DNA of 64,000 nt from Vespa crabro. Taxonomy: Eukaryota > Arthropoda > Insecta > Hymenoptera > Vespidae. Of this stretch, positions 52,458 through 64,000 are shown piece after piece (position 1 is the stretch's first letter; each line of letters opens with the position of its first letter). Made by a program: the position numbers and the translations under genes. The notes under the pieces are model-generated. The model had not been told where the DNA came from and searched no databases. It was given only the letters and a program-made list of their open reading frames with translations. The stretch covers positions 11,366,837 to 11,430,836 of the forward strand of contig NC_060955.1 of NCBI RefSeq assembly GCF_910589235.1, in the 5' to 3' direction.

Positions 52458-52795
52458 ATTCGGACATTGTATTTCTGAAGATCATACATCCATTTTATCT
52501 TGGAATCGACGTTATAACCTTGTTTCATATGTTATATATGATTATTAGCTCATAAAGAATTATCATCGAAATACGAAATTTCAAATCTCAATCAATATCA
52601 ATGCTTTTATATTCTATCGACGCAGAATATACAATGGAACAAGAACATAAGTTTGTCACTATGTGTAAATACGAGTTTTAACATGAATATTGTCGAAAAT
52701 TGAGATCGACACATGCGAATTTCTTTAATTGCAGAGATGTAATCGTGAAATCATTGAACTTATTCGTACCACAGCTTGAGAAATGTTTCCAATCT
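52458..52795 (+). repeat. Class G monomer, reference copy (338 bp)
   Basis: Marks are GATCATACATCC, CATATGTTATATATGATT, AAAGAATTATC, AAATTTCAAATCTC, GTTTTAACATGAATATTG, a B-type tail with the private CTTATTCGTACC, and an end CCAATCT. It follows F and precedes an A-type monomer in every copy. Confidence 0.9.
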
Positions 52796-55501
52796 ATTCG
52801 GACATTGTATTTCTGAAGATCAAACATCCATTTTATCTTGGAATCGACGTTATAACCTTGTTTCCTATCTTATATACGATTATTAGCTCATAAAGAAGTA
52901 TCATCGAAATACGAAATTTGAAATCTCAATCAATATCAATGCTTTTATATTCTATCGACGCAGAATATACAATGGAACAAGAACATAAGTTTGTCACTAT
53001 GTGTAAATATGAGTTTCAACATGAATATAGTAGAAAAATGAGATCGACACATGCGAATTTCGTTAATTGCTGAGATTTAATCGTGAAAGCATTGAACTAA
53101 CTCGTACCACAGCTTGAGAATTGTTTCCAATCGATTCGGACATTGTATTTCTGAAGATCAAACATCTATTTTATCTTGGAATCGACGTTTTAACCTTGTG
53201 TCTTAACGTATATACGTTTTTTCGTTCATAATGGCGTACCATCGAAATACGAAATAATGAAACCTCATTCAAATTCAATTAGTTTATATTCTGTCGACGC
53301 ATAGTAAAGATTACAACAAGAATATATCTTCCTGACTGTGTGTAAATAGAAGTTTTAACATGAAAATTGTCGAAAAATGAGATCGACAAATGCGAATTTT
53401 GTTAAATGCTGAGATAAAATCGTGAACACATTGAAATTACTCGTACCACAGCTTCAGAAATGTTTCCAATCAATTCGGACATTGTATTTCTGAAGATCAA
53501 ACATTTATTTTATCTTGGAATCGACGTTATAACCTTGTTTCATATTTTATATACGATTATTAGCTCATAAAGAAGTATTATCGAAATACGAAATTTGAAA
53601 TCTCAATGAATATCAATGCTTTTATATTCTATCGACGCAGAATATACAAAGGAACAAGAACATAAGTTTGTCACTATGTGTAAATACGAGTTTCAACATG
53701 AATATTTTAGAAAAATGAGATCGACACATGCGAATTTCGTAAATTGCAGAGCTTCAATCGTGAAAACATTGAACTTACTCGTACCACAGCTTGAGAAATG
53801 TTTCCAACCGATTCGGACATTGTATTTCTGAAGATCATACATCCATTTTATCTTGGAATCGACGTTATAACCTTGTTTCATATGTTATATATGATTATTA
53901 GCTCATAAAGAATTATCATCGAAATACGAAATTTCAAATCTCAATCAATATCAATGCTTTTATATTCTATCGACGCAGAATATACAATGGAACAAGAACA
54001 TAAGTTTGTCACTATGTGTAAATACGAGTTTTAACATGAATATTGTCGAAAATTGAGATCGACACATGCGAATTTCTTTAATTGCAGAGATGTAATCGTG
54101 AAATCATTGAACTTATTCGTACCACAGCTTGAGAAATGTTTCCAATCTATTCGGACATTGTATTTCTGAAGATCAAACATCCATTTTATCTTGGAATCGA
54201 CGTTATAACCGTGTTTCATATTTTATATACGATTATTAGCTCATAAAGAAGTATCATCGAAATACGAAATTTGAAATCTCAATCAATATCAATGCTTTTA
54301 TATTCTATCGACGCAGAATATACAATGGAACAAGATCATAAGTTTGTCACTATGTGTAAATATGAGTTTCAACATGAATATAGTAGAAAAATGAGATCGA
54401 CACATGCGAATTTCGTTAATTGCTGAGATTTAATCGTGAAAGCATTGAACTAACTCGTACCACAGCTTGAGAATTGTTTCCAATCGATTCGGACATTGTA
54501 TTTCTGAAGATCAAACATCTATTTTATCTTGGAATCGACGTTTTAACCTTGTGTCTTAACGTATATACGTTTTTTCGTTCATAATGGCGTACCATCGAAA
54601 TACGAAATAATGAAACCTCATTCAAATTCAATTAGTTTATATTCTGTCGACGCATAGTAAAGATTACAACAAGAATATATCTTCCTGACTGTGTGTAAAT
54701 AGAAGTTTTAACATGAAAATTGTCGAAAAATGAGATCGACAAATGCGAATTTTGTTAAATGCTGAGATAAAATCGTGAACACATTGAAATTACTCGTACC
54801 ACAGCTTCAGAAATGTTTCCAATCAATTCGGACATTGTATTTCTGAAGATCAAACATTTATTTTATCTTGGAATCGACGTTATAACCTTGTTTCATATTT
54901 TATATACGATTATTAGCTCATAAAGAAGTATTATCGAAATACGAAATTTGAAATCTCAATGAATATCAATGCTTTTATATTCTATCGACGCAGAATATAC
55001 AAAGGAACAAGAACATAAGTTTGTCACTATGTGTAAATACGAGTTTCAACATGAATATTTTAGAAAAATGAGATCGACACATGCGAATTTCGTAAATTGC
55101 AGAGCTTCAATCGTGAAAACATTGAACTTACTCGTACCACAGCTTGAGAAATGTTTCCAACCGATTCGGACATTGTATTTCTGAAGATCATACATCCATT
55201 TTATCTTGGAATCGACGTTATAACCTTGTTTCATATGTTATATATGATTATTAGCTCATAAAGAATTATCATCGAAATACGAAATTTCAAATCTCAATCA
55301 ATATCAATGCTTTTATATTCTATCGACGCAGAATATACAATGGAACAAGAACATAAGTTTGTCACTATGTGTAAATACGAGTTTTAACATGAATATTGTC
55401 GAAAATTGAGATCGACACATGCGAATTTCTTTAATTGCAGAGATGTAATCGTGAAATCATTGAACTTATTCGTACCACAGCTTGAGAAATGTTTCCAATC
55501 T

Positions 55502-55839
55502 ATTCGGACATTGTATTTCTGAAGATCAAACATCCATTTTATCTTGGAATCGACGTTATAACCTTGTTTCATATTTTATATACGATTATTAGCTCATAAA
55601 GAATTATCATCGAAATACGAAATTTGAAATCTCAATCAATATCAATGCTACTATATTCTATCGACGCAGAATATACAATGGAACAAGATCATAAGTTTGT
55701 CACTATGTGTAAATACGAGATTCAACATGAATATTGTAGAAAAATGAGATCGACACATGCGAATTTCGTTAATTGCTGAGATTTAATCGTGAAAGCATTG
55801 AACTAACTCGTACCACAGCTTGAGAATTGTTTCCAATCG
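55502..55839 (+). repeat. Class Ax monomer, reference copy (338 bp)
   Basis: An A variant with ATAACCTTGTTTC, AAAGAATTATC, GCTACTATATTC and, in three of four copies, ACGAGATTCAACATG. The copy at 62268 has ACGAGTTTCAACATG. Each is followed by Bx. Confidence 0.87.
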
Positions 55840-56178
55840 ATTCGGACATTGTATTTCTGAAGATCAAACATCTATTTGATATTGGAATCGACGTTTTGAC
55901 CTTGTTTCTTATCGTATATACGTTTTTTCGTTCATAATGGCGTACCATCGAAATACGAAATAATGAAACCTCATTCAAATTCAATTAGTTTATATTCTGT
56001 CGACGCATAGTAAAGATTACAACAAGAATATATCTTCCTGACTGTGTGTAAATAGAAGTTTTAACATGAAAATTGTCGAAAAATGAGATCGACAAATGCG
56101 AATTTTGTTAAATGCTGAGATAAAATCGTGAACACATTGAAATTACTCGTACCACAGCTTCAGAAATGTTTCCAATCA
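55840..56178 (+). repeat. Class Bx monomer, reference copy (339 bp)
   Basis: A B2 variant with CTATTTGATATTGGAATCG, GTTTTGACCTTGTTTC and TTATCGTATATACG, which shortens the palindrome to 10 bp. Copies are at 57193, 59899 and 62606. The last two also carry GACGCAGAATAAAG, an A-like junction inside a B monomer. Confidence 0.88.
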
Positions 56179-59100
56179 ATTCGGACATTGTATTTCTGAA
56201 GATCAAACATTTATTTTATCTTGGAATCGACGTTATAACCTTGTTTCATATTTTATATACGATTATTAGCTCATAAAGAAGTATTATCGAAATACGAAAT
56301 TTGAAATCTCAATGAATATCAATGCTTTTATATTCTATCGACGCAGAATATACAAAGGAACAAGAACATAAGTTTGTCACTATGTGTAAATACGAGTTTC
56401 AACATGAATATTTTAGAAAAATGAGATCGACACATGCGAATTTCGTAAATTGCAGAGCTTCAATCGTGAAAACATTGAACTTACTCGTACCACAGCTTGA
56501 GAAATGTTTCCAACCGATTCGGACATTGTATTTCTGAAGATCATACATCCATTTTATCTTGGAATCGACGTTATAACCTTGTTTCATATGTTATATATGA
56601 TTATTAGCTCATAAAGAATTATCATCGAAATACGAAATTTCAAATCTCAATCAATATCAATGCTTTTATATTCTATCGACGCAGAATATACAATGGAACA
56701 AGAACATAAGTTTGTCACTATGTGTAAATACGAGTTTTAACATGAATATTGTCGAAAATTGAGATCGACACATGCGAATTTCTTTAATTGCAGAGATGTA
56801 ATCGTGAAATCATTGAACTTATTCGTACCACAGCTTGAGAAATGTTTCCAATCTATTCGGACATTGTATTTCTGAAGATCAAACATCCATTTTATCTTGG
56901 AATCGACGTTATAACCTTGTTTCATATTTTATATACGATTATTAGCTCATAAAGAATTATCATCGAAATACGAAATTTGAAATCTCAATCAATATCAATG
57001 CTACTATATTCTATCGACGCAGAATATACAATGGAACAAGATCATAAGTTTGTCACTATGTGTAAATACGAGATTCAACATGAATATTGTAGAAAAATGA
57101 GATCGACACATGCGAATTTCGTTAATTGCTGAGATTTAATCGTGAAAGCATTGAACTAACTCGTACCACAGCTTGAGAATTGTTTCCAATCGATTCGGAC
57201 ATTGTATTTCTGAAGATCAAACATCTATTTGATATTGGAATCGACGTTTTGACCTTGTTTCTTATCGTATATACGTTTTTTCGTTCATAATGGCGTACCA
57301 TCGAAATACGAAATAATGAAACCTCATTCAAATTCAATTAGTTTATATTCTGTCGACGCATAGTAAAGATTACAACAAGAATATATCTTCCTGACTGTGT
57401 GTAAATAGAAGTTTTAACATGAAAATTGTCGAAAAATGAGATCGACAAATGCGAATTTTGTTAAATGCTGAGATAAAATCGTGAACACATTGAAATTACT
57501 CGTACCACAGCTTCAGAAATGTTTCCAATCAATTCGGACATTGTATTTCTGAAGATCAAACATTTATTTTATCTTGGAATCGACGTTATAACCTTGTTTC
57601 ATATTTTATATACGATTATTAGCTCATAAAGAAGTATCATCGAAATACGAAATTTGAAATCTCAATGAATATCAATGCTTTTATATTCTATCGACGCAGA
57701 ATATACAAAGGAACAAGAACATAAGTTTGTCACTATGTGTAAATACGAGTTTCAACATGAATATTTTAGAAAAATGAGATCGACACATGCGAATTTCGTA
57801 AATTGCAGAGCTTCAATCGTGAAAACATTGAACTTACTCGTACCACAGCTTGAGAAATGTTTCCAACCGATTCGGACATTGTATTTCTGAAGATCATACA
57901 TCCATTTTATCTTGGTATCGACGTTATAACCTTGTTTCATATGTTATATATGATTATTAGCTCATAAAGAATTATCATCGAAATACGAAATTTCAAATCT
58001 CAATCAATATCAATGCTTTTATATTCTATCGACGCAGAATATACAATGGAACAAGAACATAAGTTTGTCACTATGTGTAAATACGAGTTTTAACATGAAT
58101 ATTGTCGAAAATTGAGATCGACACATGCGAATTTCTTTAATTGCAGAGATGTAATCGTGAAATCATTGAACTTATTCGTACCACAGCTTGAGAAATGTTT
58201 CCAATCTATTCGGACATTGTATTTCTGAAGATCAAACATCCATTTTATCTTGGAATCGACGTTATAACCGTGTTTCATATTTTATATACGATTATTAGCT
58301 CATAAAGAAGTATCATCGAAATACGAAATTTGAAATCTCAATCAATATCAATGCTTTTATATTCTATCGACGCAGAATATACAATGGAACAAGATCATAA
58401 GTTTGTCACTATGTGTAAATATGAGTTTCAACATGAATATAGTAGAAAAATGAGATCGACACATGCGAATTTCGTTAATTGCTGAGATTTAATCGTGAAA
58501 GCATTGAACTAACTCGTACCACAGCTTGAGAATTGTTTCCAATCGATTCGGACATTGTATTTCTGAAGATCAAACATCTATTTTATCTTGGAATCGACGT
58601 TTTAACCTTGTGTCTTAACGTATATACGTTTTTTCGTTCATAATGGCGTACCATCGAAATACGAAATAATGAAACCTCATTCAAATTCAATTAGTTTATA
58701 TTCTGTCGACGCATAGTAAAGATTACAACAAGAATATATCTTCCTGACTGTGTGTAAATAGAAGTTTTAACATGAAAATTGTCGAAAAATGAGATCGACA
58801 AATGCGAATTTTGTTAAATGCTGAGATAAAATCGTGAACACATTGAAATTACTCGTACCACAGCTTCAGAAATGTTTCCAATCAATTCGGACATTGTATT
58901 TCTGAAGATCAAACATTTATTTTATCTTGGAATCGACGTTATAACCTTGTTTCATATTTTATATACGATTATTAGCTCATAAAGAAGTATCATCGAAATA
59001 CGAAATTTGAAATCTCAATGAATATCAATGCTTTTATATTCTATCGACGCAGAATATACAAAGGAACAAGAACATAAGTTTGTCACTATGTGTAAATACG

Positions 59101-59898
59101 AGTTTCAACATGAATATTTTAGAAAAATGAGATCGACACATGCGAATTTCGTAAATTGCAGAGCTTCAATCGTGAAAACATTGAACTTACTCGTACCTCA
59201 GCTTGAGAAATGTTTCCAACCGATTCGGACATTGTATTTCTGAAGATCATACATCCATTTTATCTTGGAATCGACGTTATAACCTTGTTTCATATGTTAT
59301 ATATGATTATTAGCTCATAAAGAATTATCATCGAAATACGAAATTTCAAATCTCAATCAATATCAATGCTTTTATATTCTATCGACGCAGAATATACAAT
59401 GGAACAAGAACATAAGTTTGTCACTATGTGTAAATACGAGTTTTAACATGAATATTGTCGAAAATTGAGATCGACACATGCGAATTTCTTTAATTGCAGA
59501 GATGTAATCGTGAAATCATTGAACTTATTCGTACCACAGCTTGAGAAATGTTTCCAATCTATTCGGACATTGTATTTCTGAAGATCAAACATCCATTTTA
59601 TCTTGGAATCGACGTTATAACCTTGTTTCATATTTTATATACGATTATTAGCTCATAAAGAAGTATCATCGAAATACGAAATTTGAAATCTCAATCAATA
59701 TCAATGCTACTATATTCTATCGACGCAGAATATACAATGGAACAAGATCATAAGTTTGTCACTATGTGTAAATACGAGATTCAACATGAATATTGTAAAA
59801 AAATGAGATCGACACATGCGAATTTCGTTAATTGCTGAGATTTAATCGTGAAAGCATTGAACTAACTCGTACCACAGCTTGAGAATTGTTTCCAATCG

Positions 59899-62605
59899 AT
59901 TCGGACATTGTATTTCTGAAGATCAAACATCTATTTGATATTGGAATCGACGTTTTGACCTTGTTTCTTATCGTATATACGTTTTTTCGTTCATAATGGC
60001 GTACCATCGAAATACGAAATAATGAAATCTCATTCAAATTCAATTAGTTTATATTCTGTCGACGCAGAATAAAGATTACAACAAGAATATATCTTCCTGA
60101 CTGTGTGTAAATAGAAGTTTTAACATGAAAATTGTCGAAAAATGAGATCGACAAATGCGAATTTTGTTAAATGCTGAGATAAAATCGTGAACACATTGAA
60201 ATTACTCGTACCACAGCTTCAGAAATGTTTCCAATCTATTCGGACATTGTATTTCTGAAGATCAAACATCTATTTTATCTTGGAATCGACGTTTTAACCT
60301 TGTTTCTTATCGTATATACGTTTTTTCGTTCATAATGGCGTACCATCGAAATACGAAATAATGAAATCTCAATCAAATTCAATTAGTTTATATTCTGTCG
60401 ACGCAGAATAAAGATTACAACAAGAATATATCTTTCTGACTGTGTGTAAATAGAAGTTTTAACATGAAAATTGTCGAAAAATGAGATCGACAAATGCGAA
60501 TTTTGTTAAATGCTGAGATAAATTCGTGAACACATTGAAATTACTCGTACCACAGCTTCAGAAATGTTTCCAATCAATTCGGACATTGTATTTCTGAAGA
60601 TCAAACATTTATTTTATCTTGGAATCGACGTTATAACCTTGTTTCATATTTTATATACGATTATTAGCTCATAAAGAAGTATCATCGAAATACGAAATTT
60701 CAACTCTCAATCAATATCAATGCTTTTATATTCTATCGACGCAGAATATACAATGGAACAAGAACATAAGTTTGTCACTATATGTAAATACGAGTTTTAA
60801 CATGATTATTGTCGAAAATTGAGATCGACACATGCGAATTTCTTTAATTGCAGAGATGTAATCGTGAAATCATTGAACTTACTCGTACCACAGCTTGAGA
60901 AATGTTTCCAATCTATTCGGACATTGTATTTCTGAAGATCAAACATCCATTTTATCTTGGAATCGACGTTATAACCTTGTTTCATATTTTATATACGATT
61001 ATTAGCTCATAAAGAAGTATCATCGAAATACGAAATTTGAAATCTCAATCTATATCAATGCTTTTATATTCTATCGACGCAGAATATACAAAGGAACAAG
61101 ATCATAAGTTTGTCACTATGTGTAAATACGAGTTTCAACATGAATATTGTAGAAAAATGAGATCGACACATGCGAATTTCGTTAATTGCTGAGATTTAAT
61201 CGTGAAAACATTGAACTAACTCGTACCACAGCTTGAGAATTGTTTCCAATCGATTAGGACATTGTATTTCTGAAGATCAAACATCTATTTTATCTTGGAA
61301 TCGACGTTTTAACCTTGTGTCTTAACGTATATACGTTTTTTCGTTCCTAATGGCGTACCATCGAAATACGAAATAATGAAATCTCATTCAAATTCAATTA
61401 GTTTATATTCTGTCGACGCATAATAAAGATTACAACAAGAATATATCTTCCTGACTGTGTGTAAATAGAAGTTTTCACATGAAAATTGTCGAAAAATGAG
61501 ATCGACAAATGCGAATTTTGTTAAATGCTGAGATAAAATCGTGAACACATTGAAATTACTCGTACCACAGCTTCAGAAATGTTTCCAATCAATTCGGACA
61601 TTGTATTTCTGAAGATCAAACATTTATTTTATCTTGGAATCGACGTTATAACCTTGTTTCATATTTTATATACGATTATTAGCTCATAAAGAAGTATCAT
61701 CCAAATACGAAATTTGAAATCTCAATGAATATCAATGCTTTTATATTCTATCGACGCAGAATATACAAAGGAACAAGAACATAAGTTTGTCACTATGTGT
61801 AAATACGAGTTTCAACATGAATATTTTAGAAAAATGAGATCGACACATGCGAATTTCGTAAATTGCAGAGCTTCAATCGTGAAAACATTGAACTTACTCG
61901 TACCACAGCTTGAGAAATGTTTCCAACCGATTCGGACATTGTATTTCTGAAGATCATACATCCATTTTATCTTGGAATCGACGTTATAACCTTGTTTCAT
62001 ATGTTATATATGATTATTAGCTCATAAAGAATTATCATCGAAATACGAAATTTCAAATCTCAATCAATATCAATGCTTTTATATTCTATCGACGCAGAAT
62101 ATACAATGGAACAAGAACATAAGTTTGTCACTATGTGTAAATACGAGTTTTAACATGAATATTGTCGAAAATTGAGATCGACACATGCGAATTTCTTTAA
62201 TTGCAGAGATGTAATCGTGAAATCATTGAACTTATTCGTACCACAGCTTGAGAAATGTTTCCAATCTATTCGGACATTGTATTTCTGAAGATCAAACATC
62301 CATTTTATCTTGGAATCGACGTTATAACCTTGTTTCATATTTTATATACGATTATTAGCTCATAAAGAATTATCATCGAAATACGAAATTTGAAATCTCA
62401 ATCAATATCAATGCTACTATATTCTATCGACGCAGAATATACAATGGAACAAGATCATAAGTTTGTCACTATGTGTAAATACGAGTTTCAACATGAATAT
62501 TGTAGAAAAATGAGATCGACACATGCGAATTTCGTTAATTGCTGAGATTTAATCGTGAAAGCATTGAACTAACTCGTACCACAGCTTGAGAATTGTTTCC
62601 AATCG
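59899..62605 (+). repeat. Octamer HOR (Bx-By-Cd-At-B3-F-G-Ax), 2707 bp, complete copy
   Basis: Monomers start at 59899, 60238, 60577, 60915, 61253, 61592, 61930 and 62268. The unit fuses four monomers typical of the 44-50 kb tetramers (Cd, At, B3 and their neighbours) with F-G-Ax of the 52-60 kb tetramers. By (60238) has CTTGTTTCTTATCG, CTCAATCAAATTC, GACGCAGAATAAAG and ATAAATTCGTGAAC. Bx and By form a pair of adjacent 339-bp monomers, seen only here and in the next copy. Confidence 0.92.
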
Positions 62606-64000
62606 ATTCGGACATTGTATTTCTGAAGATCAAACATCTATTTGATATTGGAATCGACGTTTTGACCTTGTTTCTTATCGTATATACGTTTTTTCGTTCA
62701 TAATGGCGTACCATCGAAATACGAAATAATGAAATCTCATTCAAATTCAATTAGTTTATATTCTGTCGACGCAGAATAAAGATTACAACAAGAATATATC
62801 TTCCTGACTGTGTGTAAATAGAAGTTTTAACATGAAAATTGTCGAAAAATGAGATCGACAAATGCGAATTTTGTTAAATGCTGAGATAAAATCGTGAACA
62901 CATTGAAATTACTCGTACCACAGCTTCAGAAATGTTTCCAATCTATTCGGACATTGTATTTCTGAAGATCAAACATCTATTTTATCTTGGAATCGACGTT
63001 TTAACCTTGTTTCTTATCGTATATACGTTTTTTCGTTCATAATGGCGTACCATCGAAATACGAAATAATGAAATCTCAATCAAATTCAATTAGTTTATAT
63101 TCTGTCGACGCAGAATAAAGATTACAACAAGAATATATCTTTCTGACTGTGTGTAAATAGAAGTTTTAACATGAAAATTGTCGAAAAATGAGATCGACAA
63201 ATGCGAATTTTGTTAAATGCTGAGATAAATTCGTGAACACATTGAAATTACTCGTACCACAGCTTCAGAAATGTTTCCAATCAATTCGGACATTGTATTT
63301 CTGAAGATCAAACATTTATTTTATCTTGGAATCGACGTTATAACCTTGTTTCATATTTTATATACGATTATTAGCTCATAAAGAAGTATCATCGAAATAC
63401 GAAATTTCAACTCTCAATCAATATCAATGCTTTTATATTCTATCGACGCAGAATATACAATGGAACAAGAACATAAGTTTGTCACTATATGTAAATACGA
63501 GTTTTAACATGATTATTGTCGAAAATTGAGATCGACACATGCGAATTTCTTTAATTGCAGAGATGTAATCGTGAAATCATTGAACTTACTCGTACCACAG
63601 CTTGAGAAATGTTTCCAATCTATTCGGACATTGTATTTCTGAAGATCAAACATCCATTTTATCTTGGAATCGACGTTATAACCTTGTTTCATATTTTATA
63701 TACGATTATTAGCTCATAAAGAAGTATCATCGAAATACGAAATTTGAAATCTCAATCTATATCAATGCTTTTTTATTCTATCGACGCAGAATATACAAAG
63801 GAACAAGATCATAAGTTTGTCACTATGTGTAAATACGAGTTTCAACATGAATATTGTAGAAAAATGAGATCGACACATGCGAATTTCGTTAATTGCTGAG
63901 ATTTAATCGTGAAAACATTGAACTAACTCGTACCACAGCTTGAGAATTGTTTCCAATCGATTAGGACATTGTATTTCTGAAGATCAAACATCTATTTTAT
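62606..64000 (+). repeat. Same octamer HOR, second copy, cut by window end
   Basis: Bx (62606), By (62945), Cd (63284), At (63622) and the first 41 bases of the next B-type monomer (63960) follow the preceding octamer with an exact 2707-bp offset. Shared private marks include AACTCTCAATC and CACTATATG in Cd, and ATTAGGACATTG at 61253 and 63960. The array therefore continues to the right in this format for at least this much. Confidence 0.92.

Larger units (their letters stand above)
51781..59898 (+). repeat. Tetramer HOR block (B2-F-G-A) x6, 1353 bp
   Basis: Units start at 51781, 53134, 54487, 55840, 57193 and 58546. Two versions alternate irregularly. In one, an A with TATGAGTTTCAACATG precedes a B2 with CATCTATTTTATC (52796-53134, 54149-54487, 58208-58546). 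In the other, Ax precedes Bx (55502-55840, 56855-57193, 59561-59899). The A and the following B-type monomer switch version together, so exchange has moved A-B pairs as a block. The B2 copies here share AACCTCATTC and GCATAGTAAAG. Confidence 0.92.
1..64000 (+). repeat. Satellite DNA array, 338/339-bp monomers in higher-order repeats
   Basis: The whole window is head-to-tail copies of one repeat, all in the same orientation. Monomers begin at ATTCGGACATTG at 1, 339, 678, 1016, 1355 and so on to 63960, giving 189 full copies and a 41-base partial. A/C-type monomers are 338 bp and B-type are 339 bp. The sum 113x338 + 76x339 + 1 equals 63,959, which accounts for every base before 63960. All monomers share strongly conserved blocks at unit positions 1-55, about 106-122, 247-263 and 306-320, while positions about 56-225 separate A from B. 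Neither array edge is visible. Long HOR arrays of this kind are typical of centromeric or pericentromeric heterochromatin. That role is an inference, since no kinetochore data can be read from sequence. Confidence 0.98.

Noticed and set aside
55769..55984. Reverse-strand 71-codon ORF in the Ax/Bx pair
   Set aside because: It appears only because Bx has private substitutions that remove stops. It has four copies in the same HOR slot and no family I recognise.
1..64000. CRISPR array or other prokaryotic repeat system
   Set aside because: The repeat unit is 338 bp with no short-repeat/unique-spacer structure, no cas-like genes and no coding sequence at all. The layout is that of eukaryotic satellite DNA.
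1..64000. Transposon or retroelement remnants within the array
   Set aside because: Every base is accounted for by 338/339-bp monomers. There is no insertion, terminal inverted repeat, target-site duplication or poly-A tract interrupting the period.
1..64000. Assignment to a named satellite family or species
   Set aside because: I do not recognise the monomer as a named family with confidence. A search of the 338-bp consensus against repeat libraries would decide, and guessing a name would not be supported.

Overview
The whole 64 kb window lies inside one uninterrupted tandem satellite-DNA array. I find no protein-coding gene, RNA gene, transposable element, CRISPR array or unique sequence, and the array runs off both ends. 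With the unit phased to start at ATTCGGACATTG, I count 189 complete monomers plus a 41-base fragment at the right edge. All monomers are in the same orientation. Every one is 338 bp (A/C superfamily, 113 copies) or 339 bp (B superfamily, 76 copies), apart from one B copy with a single extra T. A hand count of monomer 1-338 gives about 32% GC and 16 CpG dinucleotides.

The organism cannot be named from this sequence. AT-rich 338-bp monomers in higher-order repeats (HORs) over more than 60 kb mean a eukaryotic heterochromatic or centromere-type region. The surplus of CpG points away from a heavily CpG-methylated genome such as a vertebrate or plant, so an invertebrate, perhaps an insect, is my low-confidence guess.

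Layout, using my own class names. (1) 1-8124: twelve A-B dimers of 677 bp. (2) 8125-20647: heterogeneous zone where new classes (B2, C, Cd, At, B3, Cg) appear and the strict 338/339 alternation is first broken. (3) 20648-30802: A-B2-C-B tetramers (1354 bp) interleaved with A-B dimers, giving 2031-bp and 2708-bp higher units. (4) 30803-31817: irregular trimer A-C-B. (5) 31818-37233: two octamers of 2708 bp. (6) 37234-44340: second mixed zone sharing rare variants with zone 2. (7) 44341-49752: four tetramers At-B3-Cg-Cd of 1353 bp. (8) 49753-51780: a junction followed by a 676-bp dimer present twice. (9) 51781-59898: six tetramers B2-F-G-A of 1353 bp. (10) 59899-64000: an octamer of 2707 bp, one complete copy and one truncated by the window edge.

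No genes act together here. What can be read is a history: two old monomer families were joined into a dimer, and repeated unequal exchange and conversion then built successive HORs. Short ORFs of 60-92 codons recur only because the DNA repeats, and I do not annotate them as genes. The most interesting points are the near absence of indels, the succession of HOR formats, a 14-bp perfect palindrome confined to B monomers, hybrid monomers marking crossover positions, and rare variants shared between segments 4.7, 23 and 26 kb apart.
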